NCBI RefSeq assembly: GCF_023242315.1
Contig: NZ_JALLIY010000001.1
Location: 186,001 to 250,000 of the forward strand
Direction of reading: 5' to 3'
Source of the DNA: Pseudomonas sp. MWU13-2105
GTDB taxonomy: Bacteria; Pseudomonadota; Gammaproteobacteria; Pseudomonadales; Pseudomonadaceae
DNA: 64,000 nt
The first letter of the stretch is position 1; each line of letters opens with the position of its first letter. Below are positions 1-10,010 of the stretch, piece by piece. A model generated the notes under the pieces. That model was not told the origin of the DNA, did no database searches, and was given only the letters and a program-made list of their open reading frames with translations. Both the position numbers and the translations under genes were made by a program.

Positions 1-698
1 GCCAGATCCTCTTCCTGTGTTCGCCAGGCAACCCGACCGGCGCGCTGATTCCGCTGGAGACCTTGAAAAAGCTGATCGCCCTGGCCGACGAGCATGATTT
101 CGTGATCGCCGCCGACGAGTGCTACAGCGAACTGTACTTCGACGAGCAGACCCCGCCGCCGGGCCTGCTCAGCGCCTGCGTGGCCCTGGGCCGCCAGGAC
201 TTCAAGCGTTGCGTGGTGTTCCATAGCCTGTCCAAGCGTTCCAACCTGCCGGGGCTGCGTTCGGGTTTTGTCGCCGGGGACGCGGATATTCTCAAGGCCT
301 TCCTGCTGTATCGCACCTACCACGGCTGCGCGATGCCGGTGCAGACCCAACTGGCCAGCGTGGCGGCCTGGAACGACGAAGTGCATGTACGGGCCAACCG
401 TGCGCTGTACCGGGAGAAATTCGACGCGGTGCTGGAGATCCTCGCCCCGGTGCTGGATGTGCGGCGCCCGGATGGCAGCTTCTACCTGTGGCCGAATGTG
501 CAGGGCGACGATGCGGCGTTCTGCCGTGATCTGTTTGCCGAGGAGCATGTAACGGTGGTGCCGGGTTCCTACCTGTCCCGCGAAGTGGACGGCGTCAATC
601 CGGGAGCCGGGCGCGTGCGCATGGCCCTGGTTGCCCCGCTGGCCGAGTGTGTCGAGGCCGCCGAGCGGATTCGCGCGTTCATCCAGCGCCGCAAGTAG
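1..698 (+). CDS. dapC: Succinyldiaminopimelate transaminase DapC, 3' part (start lies before the window)
   Basis: PLP-dependent class I/II aminotransferase that makes N-succinyl-LL-2,6-diaminopimelate in the lysine and peptidoglycan pathway. The frame is open from the window edge (first full codon at 3), so the N-terminal part is missing. Visible family marks are the NPTG motif near the edge and the PLP-lysine context SLSKRSN, followed by GLRSGF. The stop is at 696-698. dapD lies 2.5 kb downstream, which favours DapC over a generic aminotransferase. A related AlaC-type aminotransferase cannot be fully excluded without the N-terminus. Confidence 0.88.
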   Translation, partial: QILFLCSPGNPTGALIPLETLKKLIALADEHDFVIAADECYSELYFDEQTPPPGLLSACVALGRQDFKRCVVFHSLSKRSNLPGLRSGFVAGDADILKAFLLYRTYHGCAMPVQTQLASVAAWNDEVHVRANRALYREKFDAVLEILAPVLDVRRPDGSFYLWPNVQGDDAAFCRDLFAEEHVTVVPGSYLSREVDGVNPGAGRVRMALVAPLAECVEAAERIRAFIQRRK

Positions 699-720
699 TT
701 ACAGCCAATAACACTCTCAA

Positions 721-857
721 CTGTGGCGAGCGGGCTTGCCCGCGTTCGGCTGCGAAGCAGCCGCAAAAACCTGAGCTTGCATTCCGCCTGACACAATGAA
801 GTAGCTGATTTTAGGTCCGCTTCGCGCCCCAGCGCGGGCAAGCCCGCTCGCCACAAG
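721..857. repeat. REP pair (inverted REP arms)
   Basis: Two inverted arms with core GCGGGCAAGCCCGC (about 723-744 and 833-855) are separated by a spacer that itself carries GCTGCGAAGCAGC. This is the Pseudomonas REP doublet layout. It sits between the convergent ends of dapC and the antiporter gene. No gene is seen in 699-936. Confidence 0.85.
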
Positions 858-936
858 ACCGCGTTCGACTTCAAATATCCGGTCCTTGCGGGAGCAGAGT
901 TTGGTCTGTCCCCTCAGTACCCTACCCCCCTCCCCG

Positions 937-2598
937 CTATTTCACCGCCCCCAGGTTCGCCTCGCTCAGATCCAGCTCCGCCAACACCTCGCGCAACACA
1001 TCGTCGCCGATCTGGTGCTGGCGACTCAGTCGGTACAACTCCAGACGCTGCGCCCGTAGCGCTTTCAAGCGCAAGCGGCGATCCAACTGGTCCATCTGGA
1101 ACGCCAGCGCCTGGGCTTCGGCGGAGTCGTTGAACACCTCCAACTGATGCCGGTATTCGGCCATCAACCGCGCTTTCAATTCGGTCGCCAACGCGGCCTG
1201 GGTCGCATCCTGGAGCGCATCCCGGGTCGTGTCCTGCACTGCCCCCAACTCCTCGGCCTCCAGCACATGGATCGCCGCTTCGGCGGTCTTCTTCCAGGCT
1301 TCGCGCACTTCGCCGCGATGCTGGTCATCCTGGCTCCTGGGCAAATCACGCAACAACAACGGCAGGGCAATGCTGGCCGTCGCCAACGACAGCAGGATCA
1401 CCCCGGCGGCAATGAAAAACAGCAAATCACGCTCGGGAAAATCCACCCCCGGGGCGATCAGCAATGGCACCGACATCACGCCCGCCAGCGTCACGGCCCC
1501 GCGCACGCCCCCCACCGTCAGCAACCAGCAGGAGCGCCCCTTGGCCATCCCCGACAGTTGGCTTTTACCACGCCAGCCGCGCAGCAGTTCCGACAGGCGC
1601 CAGATGCTGTGCACCCAGATAAAGCGCAACGCCAGCAGCGCCAGGAAGATCGCCAGCACCTCCAGGCAGCGATAGGCCAGGGTCGGCCACAACGAGGTCT
1701 CATGACTGGCCACCGCCTTGACGATATCCGGCAACTGTAAGCCCAGCAGCAGGAAGATCAGCCCATTGAAGGCGAACTCCAGCAGCGACCAGACACTGCG
1801 GTTGAGCAGCCGGGTACTGGTCTGGCGCGGCAACAGGTCGAGCCAGCTCTGCATCATCCCCGCCGCCACCGCCGAGAGGATCCCCGACACCCCCAGGCGC
1901 TCGGCCAGCACATAGGCGGCAAACGGCAACAGCAACATGAACACCACATGAGTCGCCGGATCGTCCCAACCACGGGCGATCATCCACACCCGAAAACGCC
2001 CCACCAGCCAGCTCAGCGCCACGCCGACGGCCAGGCCACCGACCGCCACCAGGACAAAGGTCAGGCTCGCAGTGGCCAGGGAGAAGGCACCGGTCACGGC
2101 CGCCGCCAGGGCGAACTTGAAGGTCACCAGGCCCGACGCGTCATTCATCAACGCCTCGCCCTGGAGCATATGCATCAGCGGCGTCGGCAGGCGGTTCTGG
2201 GCGATGGCGGACACCGCCACGGCGTCGGTCGGCGACAACACGGCGGCCAGGGCGAACGCCACCGGCAAGGGGATGGCCGGCAACAGCCAGTGGATGAAGT
2301 AACCGGCACCGACCACAGTGAACAGCACCAAACCCACGGCCAGGGTCAGGATCGGCCCGCGCAGGCGCCACAGTTCGCGCTTGGGCATGCGCCAACCATC
2401 GGAAAACAGCAACGGCGGCAGAAACAGGAACAGAAACAGCTCCGGGTCCAGCGCCACATGCAGGCCCAGGGTCGGCCAGGCCAGCAAGGCCCCCGCGGCA
2501 ATCTGCACCAAGGGCAGCGGCAGCGGGATCACCCGCCAGAGCAAACGCGAGACGCCGACCAGCATCAGCAAAATCAGGACGGTGTAGGCAGTCTGCAT
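937..2598 (-). CDS. CPA1-family Na+/H+ antiporter (NhaP-like)
   Basis: Inner-membrane cation/proton exchanger of about 553 residues. The N-terminal two thirds is a run of hydrophobic helices (roughly 12) with the CPA1 signatures LSPTDAVAVSAI and EALMNDASGL, the latter carrying the ND pair expected at the ion site. The last 130 residues are charged and predicted cytoplasmic. I chose the ATG at 2598 because GGGA lies 9 nt upstream. The ATG at 2607 has almost no spacing to that site. The gene is single and convergent with dapC. Exact ion preference (Na+ or K+) cannot be read from sequence. Confidence 0.85.
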   Translation of the reverse strand: MQTAYTVLILLMLVGVSRLLWRVIPLPLPLVQIAAGALLAWPTLGLHVALDPELFLFLFLPPLLFSDGWRMPKRELWRLRGPILTLAVGLVLFTVVGAGYFIHWLLPAIPLPVAFALAAVLSPTDAVAVSAIAQNRLPTPLMHMLQGEALMNDASGLVTFKFALAAAVTGAFSLATASLTFVLVAVGGLAVGVALSWLVGRFRVWMIARGWDDPATHVVFMLLLPFAAYVLAERLGVSGILSAVAAGMMQSWLDLLPRQTSTRLLNRSVWSLLEFAFNGLIFLLLGLQLPDIVKAVASHETSLWPTLAYRCLEVLAIFLALLALRFIWVHSIWRLSELLRGWRGKSQLSGMAKGRSCWLLTVGGVRGAVTLAGVMSVPLLIAPGVDFPERDLLFFIAAGVILLSLATASIALPLLLRDLPRSQDDQHRGEVREAWKKTAEAAIHVLEAEELGAVQDTTRDALQDATQAALATELKARLMAEYRHQLEVFNDSAEAQALAFQMDQLDRRLRLKALRAQRLELYRLSRQHQIGDDVLREVLAELDLSEANLGAVK

Positions 2599-2813
2599 AA
2601 AAGGCATTCCCGATCGTTCAACAACACATCCCTGGCAAGCAGTTGCCGTCGAAGTGCCATATTAGCCGCTTAAGCTGCCGCCCGGACGCTGCACGAAAGT
2701 CGCAGCCGGCCAGGGAAGATGTAACCGTACACGACTAAGGCGCCTAAGCGGCCCGGTCATGGCATAATCTTCAACCTTTCATTCCTCGCATCTCCAAAGG
2801 GGAGGCAAACGCT

Positions 2814-3176
2814 GTGACCGCTTCGAGCAAAACGTTGCACCTTTTCGGAATCAAAGCGTGCGATACCATGAAAAAGGCCCGTACCTGGCTCGACGAGCAG
2901 GCCGTGCCCTACGAGTTCCATGACTACAAGACCGCCGGCATCGACCGCGAACACCTGACCCAGTGGTGCAACGAGCATGGCTGGCAAGTGGTGCTGAACC
3001 GCGCCGGCACCACCTTTCGCAAACTCGACGACGAACGTAAAGCCGATCTCGACCAGGCGAAAGCGATTGAACTGATGCTGGCACAACCCTCGATGATCAA
3101 GCGCCCGGTGCTTGATCTCGGTGACCGAACCCTGATTGGCTTCAAGCCAGATAGCTATGCGGCGGCCCTCAACTGA
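2814..3176 (+). CDS. ArsC/Spx-family reductase (YffB-like)
   Basis: Small thioredoxin-fold protein of 120 residues. It has one redox-type cysteine, C16, in the context IKACDTMKKA, which is the YffB/Spx arrangement rather than true arsenate reductase. The start is a GTG preceded by a strong GGGGAGG. It sits 45 bp upstream of dapD in the same direction and is probably cotranscribed. This arsC-like/dapD pairing is usual in Pseudomonas. Physiological substrate unknown; homologues are thought to act as glutathione-dependent thiol reductases. Confidence 0.82.
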   Translation: MTASSKTLHLFGIKACDTMKKARTWLDEQAVPYEFHDYKTAGIDREHLTQWCNEHGWQVVLNRAGTTFRKLDDERKADLDQAKAIELMLAQPSMIKRPVLDLGDRTLIGFKPDSYAAALN

Positions 3177-3221
3177 GCCAGAGCGCTCAAGGCCCCCACT
3201 CATTTTGCAAGAGGTAACTGC

Positions 3222-4256
3222 ATGTCCACTACTCTGTTCAGCCTGGGCTTCGGCGTTGGCACCCAGAATCGTCAAGGTGCCTGGCTGGAAGTTTTCTACG
3301 CCCAACCCATGATCCAGCCCTCAGCCGAGCTGGTCGCCGCAATCGCGCCGATCCTCGGTTACACCGGCGGCAACCAGGCGATCACCTTCAGCACCGCCCA
3401 GGCCTCGCAACTGGCCGAGGCGCTGAAAGGCATCGACGCCGCCCAGGCCGCCCTGCTGACCCGCCTGGCGGAAAGCCACAAGCCGTTGGTCGCCACCGTG
3501 TTGGCGGAAGACGCCCAACTGACTTCCACCCCTGAGGCCTACCTCAAGCTGCACCTGCTCTCCCACCGCCTGGTCAAACCTCACGGCCTGAGCCTGGCGG
3601 GTGTGTTCCCGTTGCTGCCGAACGTGGCCTGGACCAGCCAGGGCGCCATCGACCTGTCGGAGCTGGCCGCGCATCAACTGGAAGCACGCCTGCGTGGCGA
3701 GCTGCTGGAAGTGTTCTCGGTGGACAAGTTCCCGAAAATGACCGACTACGTGGTCCCGAGCGGCGTGCGTATCGCTGACAGCGCGCGGATCCGCCTGGGC
3801 GCCTACATCGGCGAAGGTACCACCGTGATGCACGAAGGTTTCGTCAACTTCAACGCCGGTACCGAAGGCCCCGGCATGATCGAAGGTCGCGTTTCCGCGG
3901 GTGTCTTCGTCGGCAAGGGTTCGGACCTGGGCGGCGGTTGCTCGACCATGGGCACCCTGTCCGGTGGCGGCAATATCGTCATCAAGGTTGGCGAAGGCTG
4001 CCTGATCGGCGCCAACGCCGGTATCGGCATTCCGCTGGGCGACCGCAACACCGTGGAGTCGGGCCTGTATGTGACCGCCGGGACCAAGGTCGCGCTGCTC
4101 GACGAAAACAACCAGTTGGTCAAGGTGCTCAAGGCCCGTGACCTGGCCGGCCTGCCGGACCTGCTGTTCCGTCGCAACTCGGAAACCGGTGCGGTGGAAT
4201 GCAAGAGCCACAAGTCGGCCATCGCGCTGAACGAAGCCCTGCACGCACATAACTGA
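3222..4256 (+). CDS. dapD: Tetrahydrodipicolinate N-succinyltransferase DapD
   Basis: Cytoplasmic enzyme that transfers succinyl from succinyl-CoA to tetrahydrodipicolinate, the step before DapC. At 344 residues it is of the longer Pseudomonas/actinobacterial DapD type. The C-terminal half shows left-handed beta-helix hexapeptide repeats (IADSARIRLGAYIGEGTTV and further turns with G-rich GKGSDLGGG). A good Shine-Dalgarno (AGAGGTAA) precedes the ATG. It lies downstream of the ArsC-like gene and upstream of csdA, from which a REP doublet separates it. Confidence 0.95.
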   Translation: MSTTLFSLGFGVGTQNRQGAWLEVFYAQPMIQPSAELVAAIAPILGYTGGNQAITFSTAQASQLAEALKGIDAAQAALLTRLAESHKPLVATVLAEDAQLTSTPEAYLKLHLLSHRLVKPHGLSLAGVFPLLPNVAWTSQGAIDLSELAAHQLEARLRGELLEVFSVDKFPKMTDYVVPSGVRIADSARIRLGAYIGEGTTVMHEGFVNFNAGTEGPGMIEGRVSAGVFVGKGSDLGGGCSTMGTLSGGGNIVIKVGEGCLIGANAGIGIPLGDRNTVESGLYVTAGTKVALLDENNQLVKVLKARDLAGLPDLLFRRNSETGAVECKSHKSAIALNEALHAHN

Positions 4257-4309
4257 GCAGGATTGCCGCAGGCCTTGCGGCACCCCCCCTTGCCGGCGAT
4301 GGCGCCTGA

Positions 4310-4422
4310 AAGGCCGTCTTCGCGGGCAAGCTCCGCTCCCACAGTAGGACGTTGAGCGCAGTTTTTTGTGCACGGCACAAATCTTTTGTGGGAGCGGAGC
4401 TTGCCCGCGAAGAGGCCCTCAA
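4310..4422. repeat. REP pair
   Basis: Arms with GCGGGCAAGCTCCGCTCCC (about 4322-4342) and its complement (about 4387-4409) face each other between dapD and csdA. A degenerate third arm follows at 4455-4470 (GACAAGCTCTGCTCCCA). Confidence 0.82.
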
Positions 4423-4476
4423 GGCTGCTACAAATCTCGCTGACAAGCTCTGCTCCCAACACCAGGGCCGAACACC

Positions 4477-5682
4477 ATGCTGATAGCTTCTCCCTGGCGC
4501 GCCGATTTCCCGGCCATCGCCGCCCTGCAACGGCAAGACCAGGTGTACCTGGACAGCGCCGCCACCACCCAGAAGCCCCAGGCGCTGATCGATGCCCTGG
4601 CGCACTATTACAGCAACGGCGCGGCCAATGTGCACCGTGCCCAACACCTGCCCGGTGCCCACGCTACCCAGGCTTTCGAGGACAGTCGGAGCAAGACGGG
4701 CCAGTGGCTCAATGCCGGCAACAGCGGCCAGATCGTCTTCACCCACGGTGCCACCTCGGCGCTGAATCTCCTCGCCTATGGTCTGGAGGCGCTGTTCCAA
4801 CCCGGCGACGAGATCGTTATCAGCGCCCTGGAGCATCACGCCAACCTGCTGCCCTGGCAGCAACTGGCACAACGTCGGGGGCTGCGGCTGGTGGTCCTGC
4901 CGATCAGCGACAGCGGCCTGATCGACCTGGACGCCGCCCGCTCGTTGATCGGCCCGCGGACCCGACTGCTGGCGGTCAGCCAACTGTCCAACGTGCTCGG
5001 CGCCTGGCAACCGTTAGCGCAATTGTTGAGCCTGGCCCGTTCGGTCAACGCGCTGAGCGTGATCGACGGTGCCCAGGGCGTGGTCCACGGTCGTCACGAC
5101 GTCCAGGCGCTGGGCTGCGATTTCTATGTATTTTCCAGCCACAAGCTCTACGGCCCCGATGGCGTCGGTGTGCTCTATGGCCGCCACGAAGCCCTGAGCC
5201 AACTGCGTCACTGGCAGTTCGGCGGCGAGATGGTACTGGACGCGGACTATCAGCAGGCCAGCTTCCGTCCGGCCCCATTGGGCTTCGAGGCCGGAACACC
5301 GCCGATTGCCGGCGTCATCGGCCTGGGCGCGAGCCTCGACTACCTGGCCGGCCTCGACCAGGCGGCCGTCTCGGCCCACGAAGCAGCACTGCACGCTCAC
5401 CTGTTGCAAGGCCTGAAGGTGCGCAAGGGCATCCGTCTGCTGGGAGAGCCGCAACTGGCGTTGGCCAGCTTCGTCGTCGACGGCGTGCACAACGCCGACC
5501 TGGCGCACCTGCTGACCGAGCAAGGGATTGCCGTGCGCGCCGGCCATCACTGCGCAATGCCGCTGATGAAACAGCTCGGGCTGGCGGGCGCGATCCGCGT
5601 CTCGCTGGGGCTGTACAACGACTCCGAAGACCTCGAACGGTTTTTCGAGGCGCTCGATCAGGCCCTGGAGTTGTTGCGATGA
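4477..5682 (+). CDS. csdA: Cysteine desulfurase CsdA/SufS type
   Basis: Class V aminotransferase-fold enzyme that takes sulfur from cysteine to form a protein persulfide, supplying sulfur for Fe-S clusters and the CsdE/TcdA branch. Length is 401 residues. PLP lysine K223 lies in FSSHKLYGPDGVG. The catalytic cysteine C359 lies in RAGHHCAMPLMKQLG, the group II (SufS/CsdA) context. The stop overlaps the sufE start as ATGA, so the pair is translationally coupled. tcdA close by supports the CsdA name, since E. coli CsdA-CsdE work with TcdA. SufS remains an alternative label. Confidence 0.9.
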   Translation: MLIASPWRADFPAIAALQRQDQVYLDSAATTQKPQALIDALAHYYSNGAANVHRAQHLPGAHATQAFEDSRSKTGQWLNAGNSGQIVFTHGATSALNLLAYGLEALFQPGDEIVISALEHHANLLPWQQLAQRRGLRLVVLPISDSGLIDLDAARSLIGPRTRLLAVSQLSNVLGAWQPLAQLLSLARSVNALSVIDGAQGVVHGRHDVQALGCDFYVFSSHKLYGPDGVGVLYGRHEALSQLRHWQFGGEMVLDADYQQASFRPAPLGFEAGTPPIAGVIGLGASLDYLAGLDQAAVSAHEAALHAHLLQGLKVRKGIRLLGEPQLALASFVVDGVHNADLAHLLTEQGIAVRAGHHCAMPLMKQLGLAGAIRVSLGLYNDSEDLERFFEALDQALELLR

Positions 5683-6089
5683 GCCTGCCCGCCGAGGCGC
5701 AGTTGGTGCTGGAAAACTTCCAGCACCTGGCGGGTTGGGAACAACGGGCGCGCCTGCTGATGCAATGGGGCGAGCGCTTGCCGCCCTTGAGCGACGCCGA
5801 CAAGACCGAAGCCAACCGCGTGCATGGCTGCGAAAGCCAGGTGTGGTTGACCGGCCGGCTGCATGACGATCAGTGGCAGTTTGCCGCAAGCAGCGACGCG
5901 CGAATGATTCGCGGACTGGTGGCGTTGCTGCTGGTGAGGGTCAATGGCCTGAGCGCCGACGAATTGCGGCAGGTCGACCTGCCGGACTGGTTCAACCAGC
6001 TTGGCCTGTCCCGACAATTGTCGCCGTCGCGCAGCAACGGCCTGAGTGCAGTGCTGCAGCGGATGCAGAAGCTGGCGCACAGCGCATGA
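5679..6089 (+). CDS. sufE: Sulfur acceptor SufE/CsdE
   Basis: A 136-residue sulfur acceptor that takes persulfide from the upstream desulfurase and stimulates it. The acceptor cysteine is C51 in RVHGCESQVWL, the SufE-family signature. The start ATG overlaps the csdA stop by 4 bp. The size matches the family. The context (csdA, then tcdA downstream on the other strand) suggests it is functionally CsdE-like. Confidence 0.92.
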   Translation: MSLPAEAQLVLENFQHLAGWEQRARLLMQWGERLPPLSDADKTEANRVHGCESQVWLTGRLHDDQWQFAASSDARMIRGLVALLLVRVNGLSADELRQVDLPDWFNQLGLSRQLSPSRSNGLSAVLQRMQKLAHSA

Positions 6090-6104
6090 TTGAACGGATG
6101 TGTG

Positions 6105-6251
6105 TGACGAGCGGGCTTGCCCGCGCTGGGTCGCGAAGCGGCCCCAAAACCGGCGAGCCCGGTGCATCAGGTACACCGAGGTGCCCGATTTTGCGACTGC
6201 TGCGCAGCTGAGCGCGGCGGTGCGGCGTTCCGACAAGCCCACTCGCCACAA
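6105..6251. repeat. REP pair, one arm with an extra insert
   Basis: The left arm (about 6107-6128) is the usual GCGGGCTTGCCCGC type. The right arm (6212-6249) has the core interrupted by an added GCGGTGCGGCGTTCCGA before AAGCCC. The same insert recurs at three other places in the window (see findings). Confidence 0.78.
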
Positions 6252-6264
6252 AGGAGTCCATCTG

Positions 6265-7074
6265 CTACTCAGGCTTGATCCGATCCGCCGGTCGGCGCAT
6301 GCCGGCGACGATCTTGTCCACTGCCTTGGTCGCCGCCACCATGCCGAACGTCGCCGTGACCATCATCACCGCGCCAAAACCACCGGCACAGTCCAGCTTC
6401 ACCCCATCGCCAACAAAACTCTTCTGCAAACAAATGCTGCCATCGGGCTTGGGATAACGCAGCTGCTCGGTGGAAAACACACAAGGCACACTGTAATGGC
6501 GGGTCACCGTGCGGGAAAAACCGTAGTCACGGCGCAAGGTCGAACGCACTTTCGAGGCCAGCGGATCATTGAAGGTACGGTTCAGGTCACAGACCTGGAT
6601 CAACGTCGGATCAATCTGCCCGCCGGCACCACCCGTGGTGATGATCTGGATCTTGCGCCGCTTGCACCAGGCGATCAGCGCGGCCTTGGCGTTGACGCTG
6701 TCGATGCAGTCGATCACACAGTCGATGTCCGGGGTGATGTACTCGGCCATGGTTTCGCGGGTCACAAAATCCGTCACCGCGTGGACCCGGCAGTCCGAGT
6801 TGATGCCCTGCAGGCGCTCGGCCATCACTTCGACCTTGGCCCGGCCGACGGTGCTGTCCAAAGCATGCAACTGACGGTTGCTGTTGCTGACGCAGACATC
6901 ATCCAGGTCGAACAGCGAGATCTCGCCGACCCCGCAACGGGCAATGGCTTCGGCCGCCCAGGAACCGACACCGCCAACGCCGACGATTGCCACATGGGCG
7001 GCCTTCAGCCGTTCCAGGCCTTCAATGCCATACAACCGGGCGACGCCGGCAAACCGCGGATCTTCTGCACTCAT
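6265..7074 (-). CDS. tcdA: tRNA threonylcarbamoyladenosine dehydratase TcdA
   Basis: E1-like (ThiF/MoeB fold) ATP-dependent enzyme that cyclises t6A37 to ct6A in ANN-decoding tRNAs. It has about 269 residues. The nucleotide-binding GVGGVGSWAAEAIAR lies near the N-terminus and NSNRQ follows. The tail is hydrophobic, as in E. coli TcdA (formerly CsdL). I prefer the ATG at 7074 (GGGG 8 nt upstream) to the one at 7080. It is convergent with csdA-sufE, its known functional partners in E. coli. Confidence 0.92.
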   Translation of the reverse strand: MSAEDPRFAGVARLYGIEGLERLKAAHVAIVGVGGVGSWAAEAIARCGVGEISLFDLDDVCVSNSNRQLHALDSTVGRAKVEVMAERLQGINSDCRVHAVTDFVTRETMAEYITPDIDCVIDCIDSVNAKAALIAWCKRRKIQIITTGGAGGQIDPTLIQVCDLNRTFNDPLASKVRSTLRRDYGFSRTVTRHYSVPCVFSTEQLRYPKPDGSICLQKSFVGDGVKLDCAGGFGAVMMVTATFGMVAATKAVDKIVAGMRRPADRIKPE

Positions 7075-7338
7075 GACCATTACCCCAAAAACCGGCGCGC
7101 ATTATAGGGCCGGGCGCAAGCCGAGGGCAGCTTTAGCCTATGAATGGCGGTCCATGAGTGTTAAATCACAACGCTTTGACGAGAATAGAGCTACAAAGAA
7201 TTCGGAAAGAACTTAAGTCTCGCGTCATTGCCCAATGTCCGCGCGCACTCCACGGTGCTGTACGGTCGACGGATAGCAAGTGTAGGATGCGCGCCGCTCT
7301 GTTCCTTGTTCTAGCCCTTTTCGGAACCCGAAATACCT

Positions 7339-9930
7339 ATGCCATCGCGTAAATTTGGACTCAACCTGGTCGTGGTGCTGGCAATCGCCGCACTATTCAC
7401 CGGTTTCTGGGCGCTGATCAACCGCCCGGTTTCAGCGCCTGACTGGCCCGAGCAGATCGCCGGCTTCTCCTACTCGCCTTTCCAGCAGGGACAATTCCCA
7501 CAGAAAGAGCAGTATCCGACCGACGATGATATGCGTCGCGACTTGGAGATCATGAGCAAGCTGACGGATAACATCCGTATCTACTCGGTCGACGGCACCC
7601 TTCAGGATATTCCCAAGCTCGCCGAAGAGTTCGGCCTACGGGTAACCCTGGGGATCTGGATCAGCCCGGACCAGGAACGCAACGAGCGCGAAATCACCCG
7701 CGCCATCGAACTGGCCAACACCAGCCGCAGTGTCGTGCGCGTGGTGGTCGGCAACGAAGCGATCTTCCGCAAGGAAATCACCGCCAAGGAACTGGCCGTG
7801 CTGCTCGACCGCGTGCGCGCCGCCGTCAAGGTGCCGGTGACCACCTCGGAACAGTGGCATATCTGGGAACACAACCCGGAACTGGTCAAGCACGTCGACC
7901 TGATCGCCGCGCACATCCTGCCCTATTGGGAATCTATCCCGATGGACAAGGCCGGCCAGTACGTGCTGGACCGCGCCCGCGAGCTCAAGCGCATGTTCCC
8001 GAAAAAGCCGCTGCTGCTCTCGGAAGTCGGCTGGCCGAGCAACGGCCGCATGCGTGGCGGTGCCGATGCGACCCAGGCCGACCAGGCGATTTACCTGCGG
8101 ACGCTGGTCAACAAGCTTAACCGCCAGGGCTTCAACTACTTCGTGATCGAAGCCTTCGACCAGCCGTGGAAGGCCAGCGACGAAGGTTCGGTGGGCGCCT
8201 ACTGGGGCGTGTTCAACGCCGCGCGCCAGCAGAAGTTCAACTTCGAAGGCCCGGTGGTGGCGATCCCGCAATGGCGCGTGCTGGCCATCGGCTCGGTGGT
8301 GCTGGCGCTGCTCTCGCTGACCTTGCTGATGATCGACGGCTCGGCCCTGCGCCAGCGCGGGCGGACCTTCCTGACCTTTACCGCGTTCCTCTGCGGTTCG
8401 GTGCTGGTGTGGATCGGCTACGACTACAGCCAGCAATACAGCACCTGGTTCAGCCTGACGGTGGGCTTCCTGCTGGCCATCGGTGCCCTGGGCGTGTTTA
8501 TCGTCCTCTTGACCGAAGCCCACGAACTGGCCGAGGCGGTCTGGACACACAAACGCCGGCGTGAATTCCTGCCGGTGGAAGGCGACTCGGACTACCGGCC
8601 GAAGGTCTCGATCCACGTGCCGTGCTACAACGAGCCGCCGGAGATGGTCAAACAGACCCTCGACGCCCTGGCGGCCCTCGATTACCCGGACTACGAAGTC
8701 CTGATCATCGACAACAACACCAAGGACCCGGCGGTCTGGGAACCAGTGCAGGCCTACTGCGAAACCCTCGGCCCGCGCTTTCGCTTCTTCCACGTCGCGC
8801 CGCTGGCCGGGTTCAAGGGCGGGGCGCTGAACTACCTGATCCCGCACACCGCCAAGGACGCCGAAGTCATCGCGGTGATCGACTCGGACTACTGCGTCGA
8901 CCGCAACTGGCTCAAGCACATGGTGCCGCACTTCGCCGATCCGAAGATCGCCATCGTGCAATCGCCGCAGGACTACCGCGACCAGAACGAAAGCACCTTC
9001 AAGAAACTCTGCTACTCGGAATACAAGGGTTTCTTCCATATCGGTATGGTCACCCGCAACGACCGTGACGCGATCATCCAGCACGGCACCATGACCATGA
9101 CCCGACGCTCGGTCCTGGAAGAACTGGGCTGGGCCGACTGGTGCATCTGCGAAGACGCCGAGCTGGGCCTGCGGGTCTTCGAAAAAGGTCTGTCGGCGGC
9201 TTATCACCACAACAGTTACGGCAAGGGCCTGATGCCCGATACCTTTATCGACTTCAAGAAACAGCGGTTCCGCTGGGCCTACGGGGCGATCCAGATCATC
9301 AAGCGGCACACCGCCAGCCTGCTGCGCGGCAAGGACACCGAGCTGACCCGCGGCCAGCGCTACCACTTCCTCGCGGGCTGGTTGCCGTGGGTCGCCGACG
9401 GCATGAACATCTTCTTCACCGTCGGGGCCCTGCTCTGGTCGGCGGCGATGATCATCGTGCCGCAACGGGTCGATCCGCCGCTGTTGATCTTCGCGATCCC
9501 GCCATTGGCGCTGTTCGTGTTCAAGGTCGGCAAGATCCTGTTCCTCTACCGTCGCGCGGTCGGGGTCAACATGAAGGATGCCTTCGCCGCGGCACTGGCC
9601 GGGCTAGCCTTGTCCCACACCATCGCCAAAGCGGTGCTGTATGGCTTCTTCACCAGTAGCATCCCATTCTTCCGCACGCCGAAAAACGCCGACAACCACG
9701 GCTTCTGGGTGGCGATTTCGGAAGCCCGGGAAGAGATGTTCATCATGCTGCTGCTGTGGGCCGCGGCACTGGGGATCTTCCTGGTGCAGGGCTTGCCGAG
9801 CAACGACATGCGCTTCTGGGTGGTGATGTTGCTGGTGCAGTCGCTGCCGTACCTGGCGGCGCTGATCATGGCGTTCGTCTCCTCGCTGCCGAAACCGGCC
9901 GGCGAGCCGGAGCCGGCGGCGGTCGCATAA
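7339..9930 (+). CDS. ndvB: NdvB-like glucosyltransferase with GH17 domain (GH17-TM-GT2)
   Basis: Membrane beta-glucan synthase of 863 residues. After an N-terminal transmembrane helix, a GH17 glucanase/transglycosylase-like domain (about 30-310) keeps both catalytic acids, E140 in VVGNEAIF and E229 in [11 protein letters not shown]. Helices follow, then a processive GT2 domain from about 420 ([31 protein letters not shown]) and more helices. In P. aeruginosa the homologue next to dapE is NdvB, which makes cyclic beta-1,3-glucans linked to biofilm antibiotic tolerance. No clear Shine-Dalgarno precedes the ATG. A terminator lies 18 bp after the stop. Confidence 0.88.
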   Translation: MPSRKFGLNLVVVLAIAALFTGFWALINRPVSAPDWPEQIAGFSYSPFQQGQFPQKEQYPTDDDMRRDLEIMSKLTDNIRIYSVDGTLQDIPKLAEEFGLRVTLGIWISPDQERNEREITRAIELANTSRSVVRVVVGNEAIFRKEITAKELAVLLDRVRAAVKVPVTTSEQWHIWEHNPELVKHVDLIAAHILPYWESIPMDKAGQYVLDRARELKRMFPKKPLLLSEVGWPSNGRMRGGADATQADQAIYLRTLVNKLNRQGFNYFVIEAFDQPWKASDEGSVGAYWGVFNAARQQKFNFEGPVVAIPQWRVLAIGSVVLALLSLTLLMIDGSALRQRGRTFLTFTAFLCGSVLVWIGYDYSQQYSTWFSLTVGFLLAIGALGVFIVLLTEAHELAEAVWTHKRRREFLPVEGDSDYRPKVSIHVPCYNEPPEMVKQTLDALAALDYPDYEVLIIDNNTKDPAVWEPVQAYCETLGPRFRFFHVAPLAGFKGGALNYLIPHTAKDAEVIAVIDSDYCVDRNWLKHMVPHFADPKIAIVQSPQDYRDQNESTFKKLCYSEYKGFFHIGMVTRNDRDAIIQHGTMTMTRRSVLEELGWADWCICEDAELGLRVFEKGLSAAYHHNSYGKGLMPDTFIDFKKQRFRWAYGAIQIIKRHTASLLRGKDTELTRGQRYHFLAGWLPWVADGMNIFFTVGALLWSAAMIIVPQRVDPPLLIFAIPPLALFVFKVGKILFLYRRAVGVNMKDAFAAALAGLALSHTIAKAVLYGFFTSSIPFFRTPKNADNHGFWVAISEAREEMFIMLLLWAAALGIFLVQGLPSNDMRFWVVMLLVQSLPYLAALIMAFVSSLPKPAGEPEPAAVA

Positions 9931-9947
9931 ACGCGATGCACGACACC

Positions 9948-9975
9948 AAACGGCGGCCTGCGGGCCGCCGTTTTG
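9948..9975 (+). terminator. Rho-independent terminator after ndvB
   Basis: An 11-bp stem (AAACGGCGGCC / GGCCGCCGTTT) with loop TGCG is followed by T residues directly downstream of the ndvB stop. Confidence 0.88.
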
Positions 9976-10010
9976 CTTTAAGATATCCACCCTTTGCGCG
10001 CCCCTACCCG

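Noticed and set aside
4262..4285. Terminator after dapD
   Set aside because: A 7-bp hairpin (TGCCGCA / TGCGGCA) is present, but it is followed by C residues rather than a T-run.
7158..7352. A 64-codon frame ahead of ndvB
   Set aside because: It overlaps the ndvB start, has no Shine-Dalgarno and no recognisable content.
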